From contig CM040753.1 in assembly GCA_022829145.1 (NCBI GenBank), positions 15,080,884 through 15,144,883 on the forward strand: a stretch of DNA of 64,000 nucleotides, read 5' to 3'. The notes beneath the pieces were generated by a model, which did no database searches, was not told the origin of the DNA, and saw only the letters and a list, made by a program, of their open reading frames with translations. Positions 1-10,728 of the stretch are shown here, piece after piece (position 1 is the first letter of the stretch; each line of letters starts with the position of its first letter). The DNA is from Albula goreensis. Lineage: Eukaryota; Chordata; Actinopteri; Albuliformes; Albulidae. Position numbers and translations under genes: made by a program.

Positions 1-490
1 AATTGTGTGCAGCAAGCTTTCCACACCACAAAATGCTACAAGATGGTCCAAAATGTCATCACCTCCTCTAGGACCGCCCCTGCCACTCTTTTTACATTTA
101 TTTACACCCGCATGTGCAACTAATTAGCAAGAGAAAAATACCCCTTGACTACTGTAATCAGTGCTAATTTTTATATTAGTACCAGCATCCAAGATTTTTT
201 TTGTGCTTAATTGCCCATTTGTGCCTAAGCTTCCAAAAGCCATGCCAGAAAATGAGCATGGTTCACATTGGCAGAACTGTGGGTGGCACAATTTCCCCCT
301 AATGCCCTTAGCTTCAGTACCCATAATGCACTCATTGCCAGAATCCTCGACTGGCAGGAGCCAGAAGGGCCCTGCTGATTAAGCTTGCATTGTCTGGACT
401 AAAATGCATGTTTTTTCCCTACATAATCAAGTGCTCTCTGAAAATTTTCCCAGAGGATAATTTAGGCCAGACCCACTGAAAGCCTTCAGT
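1..490. other. Single-copy sequence, nothing recognised
   Basis: No repeat family, RNA gene or coding signature was recognised. Short open frames on both strands have no domain and look like chance. Confidence 0.5.
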
Positions 491-594
491 GAACGTACAA
501 GGAAGTGGTTAGCTGTCGAAAGACTCAGGTAAGTCATTTATTCCCATTAGCGCTGATCATGGAGTACCACCTTATTCCTCTTTACCTGTCACAG

Positions 595-747
595 CTGTCA
601 GATGTAAGCTGCCGAGCGTTCAGCTGGGAAGGAAACTTCACCTTGAATCTGTGCTGCGCAGGGCCTAACAGCTACGTGCCAGTCAGAGAAACACCTGATA
701 CTGTAATTGGACTCTTTGACGAAATGCTTAAAGACTACAGCACATGA
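595..747 (+). other. Possible terminal exon or conserved block, weak
   Basis: A pyrimidine-rich tract followed by an acceptor-like CACAG at 590-594 precedes an open frame that ends in TGA at 747. It would encode about 50 residues (begins LSDVSCRAFSW, ends LKDYST). The composition looks protein-like, but I recognise no family and see no convincing upstream exon or polyadenylation context. It could equally be a short conserved non-coding element or chance. Confidence 0.12.
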
Positions 748-749
748 GC

Positions 750-1690
750 ACTAGTGACAACATTTTAATGTCTCTCCCTCTTGGTTCCCTGTGCTGTTTA
801 ATGCCCTAATGGAGACAGAATAGTACTCTGGATTCTGGAAATTAGGCTTGCTTTCCCCATTTGTTGGTGCACTGTACTGGTGATTAAACAGTACGATGAT
901 GACCGTTTTGGGATTTCTGCTGCTGTCATATCATAAAAGCAACCCTCTTAACCTGCACTGTTCCTCCTGAGAAAGTCATACAAACGCGTTTCAGAAGTAA
1001 CATACTTTGCCAAATGATACAATGGATAATAATTATAAACTCTCTCATCAATCATAGTAAGCTAAAGGACCAGGCGTATCAGAGGGGAAATGTTGTGGCA
1101 TAGAGATTTGAAACAACAATTATTAAAATGGCTAAAGGCTATTTCCTGATGGGGGATGTGGGTGTTGTGATTTTTTTCTTCTCAGCCCTTTCATTGAAAC
1201 TATATCAATTTGACCAAAAATTTAGAAGTTAAAAAAGAAAATTCCCAGCACAGTCCTCATATATACTGTGTCATTTTTTTTAGTAATGTGGATGTTGAGT
1301 CCAGTTGGTGACTGTTCTTGCAACGCGGATCTGGCACTGGCTGTGTCAATGTCAAGTTCTGGTTCTCCTCAGTATTGGATCATGAATCCTCAACATGTGT
1401 CCCACACATTTGGATCCTCCCTTTACGACTTCCTCCACACCACAACTGTCCCTTCAGCAATTAGCTCATCTCAGTTTAGGGCAAAAAAAAAAAAATCCTG
1501 GCAAGACTTAAGAGAGAAACCCTGATATGTACCCCTCCGATCCAGCCATGTCCCAGATATAGAATAATCATCGAAAGATGTTCAATGATACTGCATAAAA
1601 ACAGTAAGGCTGTGTTCTATTACTATAGTGAATTTGTTGCAGTATCAAGGAAAGAAGAGATAGAAGAACACTGGTGTCTTTTCTTTTTTT
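750..1690. other. Single-copy AT-rich sequence
   Basis: No genes or repeat families recognised. Contains an A run near 1483-1495 and ordinary low-complexity words only. Confidence 0.5.
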
Positions 1691-2070
1691 ATTGGGCTGA
1701 AATTAATTCCATCCCAGGATGCTTTGCTCCAGGCGGGCGCCTGGTTATCGGCCTCCGGGGCTGGGATAGATAGCAGAGCTCCGACAGGAAGACAGAGATG
1801 GGATTGATTACACAGTTGCATCAGATAGACTTACCGCTAATCTGATGGTCTATCTGAGCTTGTACATCTCCATCTATCATCCTCCAGTCGTCCATCATCT
1901 GGGGCTCTGGGGGGCCCCACCAAGCATTGCACAGGGGCCCTCGAAACAGCTTCTTTCACGCACGTGTGCCCCGGCGGCCTGTTTACTCAGAGGAAACGCA
2001 TCCATCAATCCATCCCTCAGAAAGCCCACCATTTGCTGGCCAAGAGCGATCCTGTCATCTGCACAAACTG
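1690..2070. promoter_or_regulatory. GC-richer block with clustered GATA motifs and a hairpin
   Basis: Several GATA-type words lie within about 120 bp: a GATAGATAG run near 1767-1774, TCAGATAGAC at 1821-1830, its exact inverse GTCTATCTGA at 1848-1857, and CTATCAT near 1875. The two 10-bp inverse copies could form a stem with a 17-base loop. The block is richer in G+C than its flanks and has no repeats. It resembles a vertebrate cis-regulatory element, possibly bound by GATA factors. This is inference from motifs, with no conservation data. Confidence 0.3.
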
Positions 2071-3205
2071 ATAAAAAAAAAAACAACTGCATGAAGATTG
2101 GGGGGTCAAGGTGTCAAAAGAGATATGGTAAGACAAGGGGAAAAAAGACTCTTTTCCTTATATTGAATTGGAAATCGCTATCATGATAAATTACACTTCA
2201 AACTGTGTATGTGAATATGCAAACAACTGCAGTATTCAGTCAAAGATATGTATTGTTATTTTTCAAATAGTCCATATATTTACAAAATGTTTAATTATCT
2301 TACATTTCATAAGGGTGCCAAGCACAGGTTGTGTTTGTGTGTGTGTGGGGGGTGCAATACGATTGCATACATTGTTGTTCAACTTTTTGCGGGAGCCAAA
2401 AGCATAACAAAAGCCTTCAATTCTGCAATCGGTACTTCAGAGCTCATTACATGAGAAAAGTGGAACAAATGGCTTCAACAGCTGAGCTGATACTTCCAAG
2501 CACTGCATTTTTCCCAAGGCAGATAAAAATAAATCAAAGGATAATATTTTGTTTGTGTTACTTCACAGCCTACCCATCATTTCTCCTACAATTATGTAGA
2601 CAGTGAAAATAAGAGACTTCTCCTTATATGTATAGCTGGTGGGCTTTAAAATTACTATTACAATATTATGACATTTTATTGACTAAATATGCTGTAATAT
2701 TAACACTACCTTTCCTTTGTGTAAGAAAATGAAGTCCTGATGAGTCTCTCTTTTTATCAGGTTACACAACCTGAATAAATGGCTGTCATTATCCTCTTCA
2801 TAATTACAACCAATTTCAATAAAATGGCTGTGCTTGGAACTGGATAAGAGCATAGATTATACCCGATTAAAACAAGCTTAGAAAGCAGTCCTGGAAGGAG
2901 CCTTGCATTCCTGTCCTTGATTAAAAAAGAGGAATGAATTTCAGGGAAACTATGTTTTTGATCACCACAAGCAAAGACCAGAGCTGTTCTTCTGACATCT
3001 CTGTTAGCCTGAGAGGTCGACTATAACCGTGCCACATTATGTACGCTATTGAAAGTGCTACTAAAAGGTACATGCTGCAAACCATAAGGTTGCCCCAAAA
3101 AAAAAAAAAAAATTAAAAGCAGTTTTTCATTTTTCTAAAAATCATGGCAGTATTTCTCAAACAGATGGCTGTTTTATCCACTGCTAAAGTCAGATCCTAA
3201 GAAGG
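2071..3205. other. Single-copy AT-rich sequence
   Basis: No gene or element recognised. There is a short GT stretch at 2329-2348 and a poly-A run near 3097-3113. Open frames at 2168-2606 are short, overlapping and without domains. Confidence 0.5.
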
Positions 3206-3221
3206 TGTGGGCAATACATGA

Positions 3222-3268
3222 GGGGGTGGAGGGAGTTGGGGGTGGGGGGTAGAAGTGGGGGGAGGGAG
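3222..3268 (+). repeat. G-rich tract with G-quadruplex motif
   Basis: At least four runs of three or more guanines separated by short loops (AGGGGGTGGAGGG, then GGGGG, GGGGGG and GGGGGG runs). This satisfies the usual G-quadruplex pattern on the + strand. No gene is attached to it. Confidence 0.6.
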
Positions 3269-3480
3269 GAAGTCCAGGCTGAGCAGAAGTTATGAGACCT
3301 CCAGCCCAAAGACATGAGCCAGTCAAACTCGGAAGGCAATTAATTTCAGAAGGAGGGGAGGTCAGAAAACGGGATCAAGCTCTGTGGATCAGCTTATCAA
3401 CCAAAGTCAAGAACAGCTGAGGAGAAAAAGCAGTTTTTGAGAAGTCAAGAGTTTCAGCACAAAAGGAGGGGGTCAAAGGC

Positions 3481-3725
3481 CATGGATTGGACTTTTATTT
3501 CACTGATCTTTTATCAGAGGCCTTTTAAATGTTCTCTGCGATGTGAAGCAGGCTGGGCAGGAGAGAGATTATAATTATTAGGGGCCTGTGTAGAGTGGGT
3601 CCATAGCGCTTGTATTTGGTTTAATCACAGTAGGATTTGTCCAGGGCATATATTATACCAAAAGGAATTTTTTATGCTGGATTGACCTGGCCAGATTAAA
3701 TGCTGCTTGTAAGAAACCCAAACTA
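3481..3725. promoter_or_regulatory. Candidate conserved non-coding element
   Basis: Repeat-free, balanced-composition sequence with words such as GATTATAATTATTAGG and TTTGGTTTAATCACAG, which look like homeodomain and forkhead-type sites. No open frame of interest. Conservation was not tested. Confidence 0.25.
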
Positions 3726-4420
3726 TCAAAGTTGATGGGAGATTTTTCTTTAGTTTTGTTTTTGTTTGTGTTGCACAAGGTAACATAAAAGTCAGCTTTA
3801 TTCATCTGTATAGCAAAGTACTTAGAGGGCCAGATTAGATTTAATAATCCATTAACACAGCAAACACTCTACCAATTTGTAGGAAAATACACTTTGCTCC
3901 TAGTTAATAAAACATTAACATTGAATTGAACCTGTTTTTCAGTCACTTGATTTAACCATAAATATGAAATGGATGCATTGAAGTCAAGTTATTTGTCAAT
4001 AGCTGTTCAATCTGTTGAAATAACAAATCTATTGGAAGGTATGCCTTGTGGACTGTTGTACAGCAGAATCAGTGTGTGCTACTACCAATATCACTAGTGT
4101 CACAATTTCAAATAAAACTTTTGATAATAGTCCTCATTACTGGCTTTAGAATTATCCATAATCCCAATATTTTAAGTACATTGCAAAAGGTCAGACAGCA
4201 TGTGACTGAGGTTGTTTGTTGTCTGCAATCACACATCATGAAACTGAATCATTTGAAAAAATGTAATGTGTGCTAAAGATTTGAGAAGTCTGACCCTTAG
4301 GGTCCACTTAATAAAGCACCCCTGACTTGAAATAAAGTTCTCATTGAGTGACAGCATCACATGATCATTCCCTGCAGTTTTAAGCAGTTACTCCAGAAGC
4401 AGAATGGTCAAAATAAAGAT
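3726..4420. other. Single-copy AT-rich sequence
   Basis: No recognised genes. Approaches the left side of the transposon cluster. The boundary of the Tc1-like fossil on this side is not visible. Confidence 0.4.
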
Positions 4421-4429
4421 TTAAGAGTC

Positions 4430-4661
4430 TTAGAATGTGGTATGTGTAGTGGGCACCAGATGTGTCAGAATGAGTCTATCAGAAAAAGGAACATGGCCTG
4501 GGGTTTCATGCATTGCAGCATCACAGGTGCATCAGGAATGGACCATCATCAAAAACCATGCAGCCAATTGTGGTCCTATGGTCTTACTCTTATGCATAGT
4601 AACAGTCATGCCACTGTCTATCATCCAACAGCTGACTACAGCAGTGGTGCTGAGCAAGAGA
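4430..4661 (+). mobile_element. Probable left part of a Tc1-like fossil
   Basis: This stretch immediately precedes the hAT insertion. The sequence on the far side of the insertion clearly encodes Tc1-type transposase, so this side is probably the N-terminal half of the same copy. Its own reading frames are too decayed for me to recognise a helix-turn-helix, so the assignment rests on position. Confidence 0.35.
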
Positions 4662-4669
4662 CCGTAGGC
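4662..4669. repeat. Left 8-bp target duplication of the hAT element, diverged
   Basis: CCGTAGGC abuts the left end of the hAT element. The matching word at 5511-5518, CTCTAGAC, agrees at 5 of 8 positions. The right copy fits the nTCTAGAn preference of hAT elements. Confidence 0.4.
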
Positions 4670-5510
4670 CAGGGGTTCTCAAAGTTTTGATTACTGAGGG
4701 CCAGTTTAGAGACCCAACATTGAATTGAGGCCCACCCAAGAAAAAACAGAACAAAAAAACACACACACCCTTGTGGTGAAGTGAGTTATATGCTGTTGAT
4801 TTCCTGTCCTGTGTTACAGCTTCACCAGATTTTGTGAGATTTGTGAAAACTGACTGCTGGGCAGTTAAGCCTCTTTGAAATTGATCAAGCTTAGTTGTGC
4901 ACTCCATGGCCGTAAATGTATCATACATTTTATGATTGGTATCATAATGGTGTTTTATGCTAGACTCCTTGAACTTTGCATTCACCTGCTTGCAGATTAG
5001 GCACATCACTTTATCCAATCTGTGAGGTATAACAAAGTAAGCGTTGCTCCATTTGTCCTGAAACTTCCTTTTCTCCTCATTGACACAACATTTTCTTTTG
5101 CGCGATGGCCCCGGCTCCTCCATCTCACTTTCACAACAAAAACGTTCACAAAGTTCAAACTTTTGATCTCACAAAATAGCAATTACTGAAATCGCTAGCT
5201 AACGTACATAGCTACAATGATGACAGTTTGTAATTTCCTGCGGCATCGTGACTCGCCAGATGCCTAGTTTCTATGAAACCAGTAGCCTAGCAAGCTTTCA
5301 ACAAGCTGTCGTTCCTAACTTGACAGCTTGATGCAGTTTTACCATTCTTAAAAGTACCGCACTTTGTGATGTAGGTTGGTTTAAAACTGTATTGGAACCA
5401 GGCCAAATATAACGCATGCATTTCATCATGTCACCTTAACTCATCACGGGCTGCCAGAATCATTTCCGAGACCCGCCATTGGCCCGTGGGCCGCACTTTG
5501 AGTACATATG
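4670..5510 (-). mobile_element. hAT-Charlie-like DNA transposon, internally deleted
   Basis: The left end reads CAGGGGTTCTCAAAGTTTTG, a classic hAT-Charlie terminal sequence. The right end (CACTTTGAGTACATATG) is its diverged inverse. The element is about 841 bp, far shorter than an autonomous hAT of roughly 2.5-4 kb. It carries only the N-terminal, BED-finger part of a transposase on the minus strand; the catalytic RNase-H-like and dimerisation regions are absent. It sits inside a Tc1-like fossil, so it inserted later than that copy. Confidence 0.8.
4765..5123 (-). pseudogene. Truncated hAT transposase, BED zinc-finger N-terminus
   Basis: The minus-strand frame opens at 5123 with MEEPGPSRKRK. 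Residues about 15-65 form a BED-type finger: KFQDKWSNAYFVIP, then CLIC as the cysteine pair, then KHHYDTNH supplying histidines. The following QFQRGLTAQQSVFT and SGEAVTQ match the linker seen in hAT-Charlie transposases and in their domesticated relatives such as GTF2IRD2-type proteins. After about residue 105 the family resemblance stops abruptly, consistent with an internal deletion. The frame then runs on through the element end and past 4670. It is a non-autonomous remnant, not a host gene. A domesticated BED protein is unlikely because the finger stays inside intact hAT termini. Confidence 0.8.
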
Positions 5511-5518
5511 CTCTAGAC
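5511..5518. repeat. Right 8-bp target duplication of the hAT element
   Basis: CTCTAGAC directly follows the right terminus and fits the hAT target preference. Its partner is at 4662-4669. Confidence 0.4.
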
Positions 5519-6185
5519 CTTGTCATGGTAGGGTTCAGGAGGCGACAACCTGACTAAGTCCCACTCCTCTCAGTGAACGACAAGAAGTTACGATTTTTTG
5601 GTCACAGAACACAGACACTAGATGATGGAGGATTGGAAAAACGATGTATGATCTGATGAATCCCAGTTCCCGCTGTTTCATAATGATGGGAGGACCAGGA
5701 TTTGGCAGAAACTGCTGTACAGATCCAGCCTGCTGGGTGGCAACAATGCAAGCTGGTGTTGGCAGAGTAATGGTGTGGGGTGTGTTTTTGTGATGTACAT
5801 TAGGCCCCCTCATTTGACTACAGCATGTCTAAGTGGCACATGATTTCCAAATATTGCTGTTGATCAGGTGCATCTCTTCATGAAACCAGTGTGTTAATCT
5901 GTCTTTTCCAACTTGATAATGGTCCATACCACAAGGCTAGGATTGTCCAGGAATGGAGCATAACAGTTCCGAGAGCATGACAGGCAATTTAGCTTGCTGC
6001 ACAGGCCTTATTATGCATGCTCAACTGAAAATGAGAATCTGTTTCATCTTACTGGTGCATGCCTGTGAGAGCCAATATGTGTATTCTGGTTTTTGTGGAT
6101 TCATGTAAATCAGCCGCCAGTTTAAGATTTGAAAATCTTTGCAAATGTTGTGAATATTCTAGACAATGAAGGAATAACAGTATGG
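5519..6185 (+). pseudogene. Tc1-like transposase fossil (right portion)
   Basis: Translating across frames shows Tc1 family landmarks: PLLSVNDKKLRF-like sequence near 5558-5610, then DW.KN..SDESQFPLFHNDGRTRIW at 5632-5706. The first catalytic aspartate is in SDES (codon 5655-5657). QLDNGPYHKARIVQEW at about 5907-5958 carries the second aspartate (5915-5917). The third acidic residue, normally in NPIE.LW, is not recognisable. The frame shifts several times, so the copy is dead. The resemblance is to the Tc1-like group widespread in fish and frogs. The fossil is split from its left portion by the 841-bp hAT element. Confidence 0.8.
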
Positions 6186-6224
6186 ACTTAACTGGCTGAA
6201 ACACACCAAAGACCATCATGCACC

Positions 6225-6259
6225 TTGGCCCCTCCAGGCCTGGAGTAGTATACCCCTGG
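6225..6259 (-). mobile_element. Isolated hAT-type terminal sequence
   Basis: Read on the minus strand, this begins CAGGGG(T) and continues into a CCAGGCCTGGAGGGGCC-like word. That resembles the CAGGGGTGTCAAACTC...CTGGAGGGCC terminus of a common fish hAT family. No partner end is visible nearby, so it is an orphan end or a chance resemblance. Confidence 0.3.
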
Positions 6260-6540
6260 TTTAGAATAAAGATGTCTGGGACTGACTAGCACTGTGAGCT
6301 CTGGGGACTCCCCTCACTCCTGTAAAACAATGGAGGACACCTGCTCGCTGACCCTGACATGAGGCATCTGTGAAGCTGCCAGTAGCTCTGGGCCTGGGAC
6401 CCTCCCTGTGTGCAGGAGCCGACACGGGACAAGTTCAGAAGTTTAACAAGACCAGTCAACAGAATACCCTCCCAACCCCATAAAGCAGCAGCTGGGCCCT
6501 TACCGTCTGCAATATGGGCTGGTCCCAGTATATCACTACT
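6260..6540. other. Single-copy sequence
   Basis: No gene or repeat family recognised between the transposon cluster and the CA array. Confidence 0.4.
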
Positions 6541-6548
6541 ACATACAT

Positions 6549-6573
6549 ATACACACACACACACACACACACA
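6549..6573 (+). repeat. (CA)n microsatellite
   Basis: About 12 perfect CA units preceded by TACATA words. Confidence 0.9.
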
Positions 6574-6574
6574 G

Positions 6575-7075
6575 ATACTAAGACTTTTCCAACAGAAAAG
6601 GTGCCAAAAGTGCCAAAACTAACCAAAATGTACTTGTTTCATTCATTTTTATATTGATTTGTATTCTTCCTACACCAACTGCAGTGCAGCTGACCAGAAA
6701 CCACTTCTGAACCACCATGGCTGCAACCACCTCCATGCCTTAGGAAATGCCCTGGTATTCACCTTTCTCCGCCTTGCTCTTTCCTTTCCTTTGTTTCCTT
6801 CTACCTCCTTCTCTCCCACTTTTCCTAACAGCTATATTTCCATAAAACCAGTGTCTGTTAAACTCGACACAGCTTTGGCTCCTATGGTAAATCTCATTCC
6901 CTCTCCTTTGATCTTTATTGTTGGCTAGCCTTGTCTTTTTCATGCTACCTAAAGTCATTTGTGTTTGACATAAGGTATTATTACGCAAACATATGTGATT
7001 TGTTCAAGTAGAGCAAAAAAGAGAGACATCAGTACATTAATCAAAAATGTAAAAAAAAAAAACATATATCTTGAG
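6575..7075. other. Single-copy sequence
   Basis: No gene recognised. The open frames at 6659-6988 overlap on opposite strands and reflect a pyrimidine-rich stretch (6760-6830). Confidence 0.4.
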
Positions 7076-7079
7076 GTGA

Positions 7080-7205
7080 AAGCCTGACTGCTGCTGAAAA
7101 TGGCTCCTAAATTTAGCTTGGCGCTGCTCATTAGCCTTAAATGTTCATTAGGCGGGGAACAAAATACGCTGTTTATTTTGAACTGAGCAGAACAATCTAG
7201 ACAGA
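7080..7205. promoter_or_regulatory. Candidate conserved non-coding element
   Basis: Repeat-free stretch with homeodomain-like CATTAG words (7129, 7144) and balanced composition, flanked by low-complexity A and T runs. Regulatory function is inference only. Confidence 0.2.
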
Positions 7206-7242
7206 ATCTCCATTCCTTTCCTAAGCTGAATGTATTTGCATG

Positions 7243-7278
7243 GGTTTTGTTTTGTTTTGTTTTTTTTGGTTTTGTTTG
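7243..7278 (+). repeat. (TTTTG)n low-complexity repeat
   Basis: GTTTT units repeated about six times, interrupted by a longer T run. Confidence 0.8.
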
Positions 7279-7279
7279 C

Positions 7280-9000
7280 TGGAATAAAAAATTCAGATGC
7301 AGTCAACATGGCAGCCAGTGCTGATTTGGATCTGGTGGTGGGCCGCTCGGCAGTCTCTGTGTCGGACCAGCAGAACTGAAAAGGGCAATTTTACAATTGC
7401 ACCAACAGACTTTGGAAATCTGAGTACTGCAAATTGCTTTGTAAAAAGGTCTGGATTATTGATTTATTTTGTTAACCTCCATTTTGGTTACCTCCAATTT
7501 CTTCAAATTAAAAAAAGGCTATGAATAGTGATAGCGTACATACCCAAATGAGTTTTCCATTTTTTTGTATGTTTTTCTTGTGCAGCCTCTCTCTTGTGTT
7601 AAGTTGCCATACGTGTTGAAAAAAATGTGAAATGCATGGCAGGACCTCTGTCAGCAAATGGGCAATTCGCCTAAAACAATTACTCTGGTGAAGTACCCAT
7701 TAAGTTGGCAATCTATCAGCAAGACAGCAGGCTCGCAGGACCTTGCTGACATGTGCCAGCCACCTTTGGGTTCACCCCAGTGTTGACCTTAGATCTCTTT
7801 CCCTCTGAGCTCCTGTCATTGGCTTGGCCCACACCTGACCCTAGCTGCATGAAGCAGGAGAACATAGGGGGTCAGCTGAACACTGCTTTTCAATTTGTCA
7901 CTGTGTCACCATCGGCTGGTCCAACATCAAGGGTTTAGTACTAGAGAGGCATAAGACACATTTGTCAAACCTTACAGGAGAACTGAAACATTTGTTTTAA
8001 TCAATGGTTTTTATTAACTTTGAACCACAACATTACAGCTAGATACAATTGCATGTGTTTCAATTGCATGTTTCATGGAAAATTCAAGAGCAAAAAAAAT
8101 ATAAGAACATCATAAAATATTGAGATTATGGCTTGTGTCTTTTTGGCTCCAGAAATTTCCAGTTTTGTGTCTTAACGATTTGCCCCCATGCTTTTTTCCG
8201 TTTAAATCATGCACTTAAACCCCTCTGCCACTAAACAAATTTTAAACTTTTCTTGCAGTTTTTTTCTGAACTTTTGCTCCATCATACATAAATATTTAGG
8301 TTTCCAGGTGATTAATCCCATAAACACCTTTCATTTAATATATAAAATGTACAAAATGTCACTCATGTTCCCCTAGATTCAAAATATGAATATATATTTG
8401 AAATAATTTCTGCTGAAGCTCATATTGAATGCTTTTTACAACTTGTGGTGATTCTGTAATCTCTGTATCAGGTATTAAGAAATGTTTCATATGGTTTTGG
8501 GGATCTAGACAGACGGTTTGGGGCCAGAACATTAGTGATATACTGGGTTCATTAATAAGTGAGACCCTCTATGACTTGATGACATAGCAGAAGTACATTC
8601 AAGAGATGAAACAAACGGCTTGGGACAGGGGATATACAATCCTCTCTTACGTCAACGATGGACATCATCAGACAAATATATTCTATTTATACATTCTGTT
8701 GACCTTTTTCCAGGTTGCAAGGATTTGGTAAAAACTGAGTTATTTGCAATCCCCAAATCTTAAGTGTTAGTTGAATGTTTTAAAGTTCTGTATCGTGCAG
8801 TGGGAGGGAAAGGCATGCAGACAGACCACAATTTGAGCATTATGAATTTGCCAAGGCTTTGGAGAAAATTAAAGAAAGCTGTTAGTTATAGCTTGAGTAT
8901 AATTAAGCCTTGCGTCTCTTCCTCCCGTACAAGGGCCATATGGTTGATATTGACTGCCGTTGTTCTTAAAGCTGGATTTCTCGGCTAAGTTACAAAAAAA
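7280..9000. other. Single-copy sequence, nothing recognised
   Basis: AT-rich with scattered short open frames and no domain. No inverted-repeat element or SINE noticed. Confidence 0.45.
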
Positions 9001-9019
9001 GGGGCCACATCACATACAG

Positions 9020-9020
<1 letters not shown>

Positions 9021-9090
<70 letters not shown>
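9021..9090 (+). repeat. (CA)n microsatellite, long
   Basis: About 34 uninterrupted CA units ending in CATACATA. Length suggests recent mutability. Confidence 0.95.
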
Positions 9091-9092
<2 letters not shown>

Positions 9093-9109
9093 TAAGGTTG
9101 ATGTTGTTG

Positions 9110-10725
9110 AGCAAGAAAAAAAAAAAGATTCAACCCAATAAGCAAGAGAAAAAACTGCTAATTAGCTGAGGAGCCACATCACTTAATGTAATTAGCTCAC
9201 TGTCTGTGGGGATTCATACAAAACTAGCCAGGGTGGCTTTTTGAAAAAAGCATGGTGTTGTAGTCAAACTCCCTGAAGGTTATAAAATAAAAAAAAATGA
9301 TTCTGTGTTCTTCTATCCAGGATTTCCTGCCAGCCTTCTAGGCTAACACTTCACATTACATGTTTTATCTGGGCCCAAAAACACTTTACAAGAGAGTATA
9401 CAAAACAAGTTTTGTGTGACTGAGTCATGCATTGCCACAGCTTCTGAACAAGTAAGCACTGGGGTGGTCATGACCCGATCCATTCTTACGATTACAGGAA
9501 CATTTTGGAGAGTGGAAGTTTATGAAGGAGAGGACCCATTAAATAAACTCCATACTGCCTAATGTTGTTTTTTTCTCTTCTGCGTTCATCACGCAACAAT
9601 TAGGAGCAACTGTTTTACTATCCACTCCACTCCAGACCCCAGCCTCCCACACATCGCAAAGTGTATTTATATTGCATTTTTTTAAAATATACATATCATG
9701 TTCTTTCAAACAAAACAGAGCATTCTTTAACTCTGAACAATGACAAACATTCAGAATATCAATCTTTTGAGCTAGTATACATGGAGATTATCTACACATA
9801 TTTGCCATTATTCTTGATGTATGACAAATAAAGAAAAACACCACCAGTGTATGTTTTAGTGACGTATGAGATACCCTGTATTGTCTTTTCTATGCAAAGT
9901 TCAAGCCTTTCTGCGGTATCTGGGGAGTACATATTTTGATGTAGACACTGTACAGCTTATGTCATTATGTCTGGATGGGCAAGGTTAACCCAGGCCCCAA
10001 TGCAGATAACCCCAAGTGAAATGAAATTAGGTTGGAGAGAGGAAGCACACAGTGGAAATTCTTGTGATTTGCACAAGGAGGCCAAAGTAGTCAGAGAAGG
10101 GAGGAACTTGTAGCGACTGCCTTGTAGTCTCAGTCCTGTTCCTTTTTTAAGCGATCATTTTAATATAAACCCAGCTGAGTTTTTTGGAAATTACGCAAGT
10201 GTTAAAAAAAGTTTACGACTTGGACTTCATTATAAAAAACTCATAAATAATCTTGCTTTGATCTCACACTTACAGGCTAAATTGTTCATTATCAACACAA
10301 CTATTGTTCCTACAGTTAAAGTGGTTGCCGGAGTCAATTTTCAGTGTGTTTATTGGACCTTAATGAAGTTCAGTGTAACACCCTGTGATTTACAAGTTTG
10401 CCAGACTCTTGATTTTTTTTTCCCTCAGAGAAATGCCAGCTCTCCACAGTGACTGCCCTAATGTCCATTGCCTTGTTTTAATTCCATTGAAATACATTTT
10501 TCCCCTGGCCTTCCATCATTTCAGAAGGGACACTTGGTCAGGCAACCTTTTGGAAATGTTCATTTGGTGTAGACTGTGGTATGTGTTTATGTTCATGGTT
10601 TGCTAATCCCACAGAAAACAATGTGATTTTACAACCTGAGTGATTAAGAGTAGCCAGCCATACTTCCTCCATAATTCTGCTTCAGCATGGTAAGTTGGCT
10701 CCATGCAACCATTAGCTGGTGCCTG
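9110..10725. other. Single-copy AT-rich sequence
   Basis: No gene, RNA or mobile element recognised. Open frames at 10258-10606 are short and overlap in different frames. Confidence 0.45.
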
Positions 10726-10728
10726 GAC

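Noticed and set aside
4361-4690. 109-codon plus frame across the left Tc1 flank
   Set aside because: No recognisable host or transposase domain; it runs into the hAT terminus.
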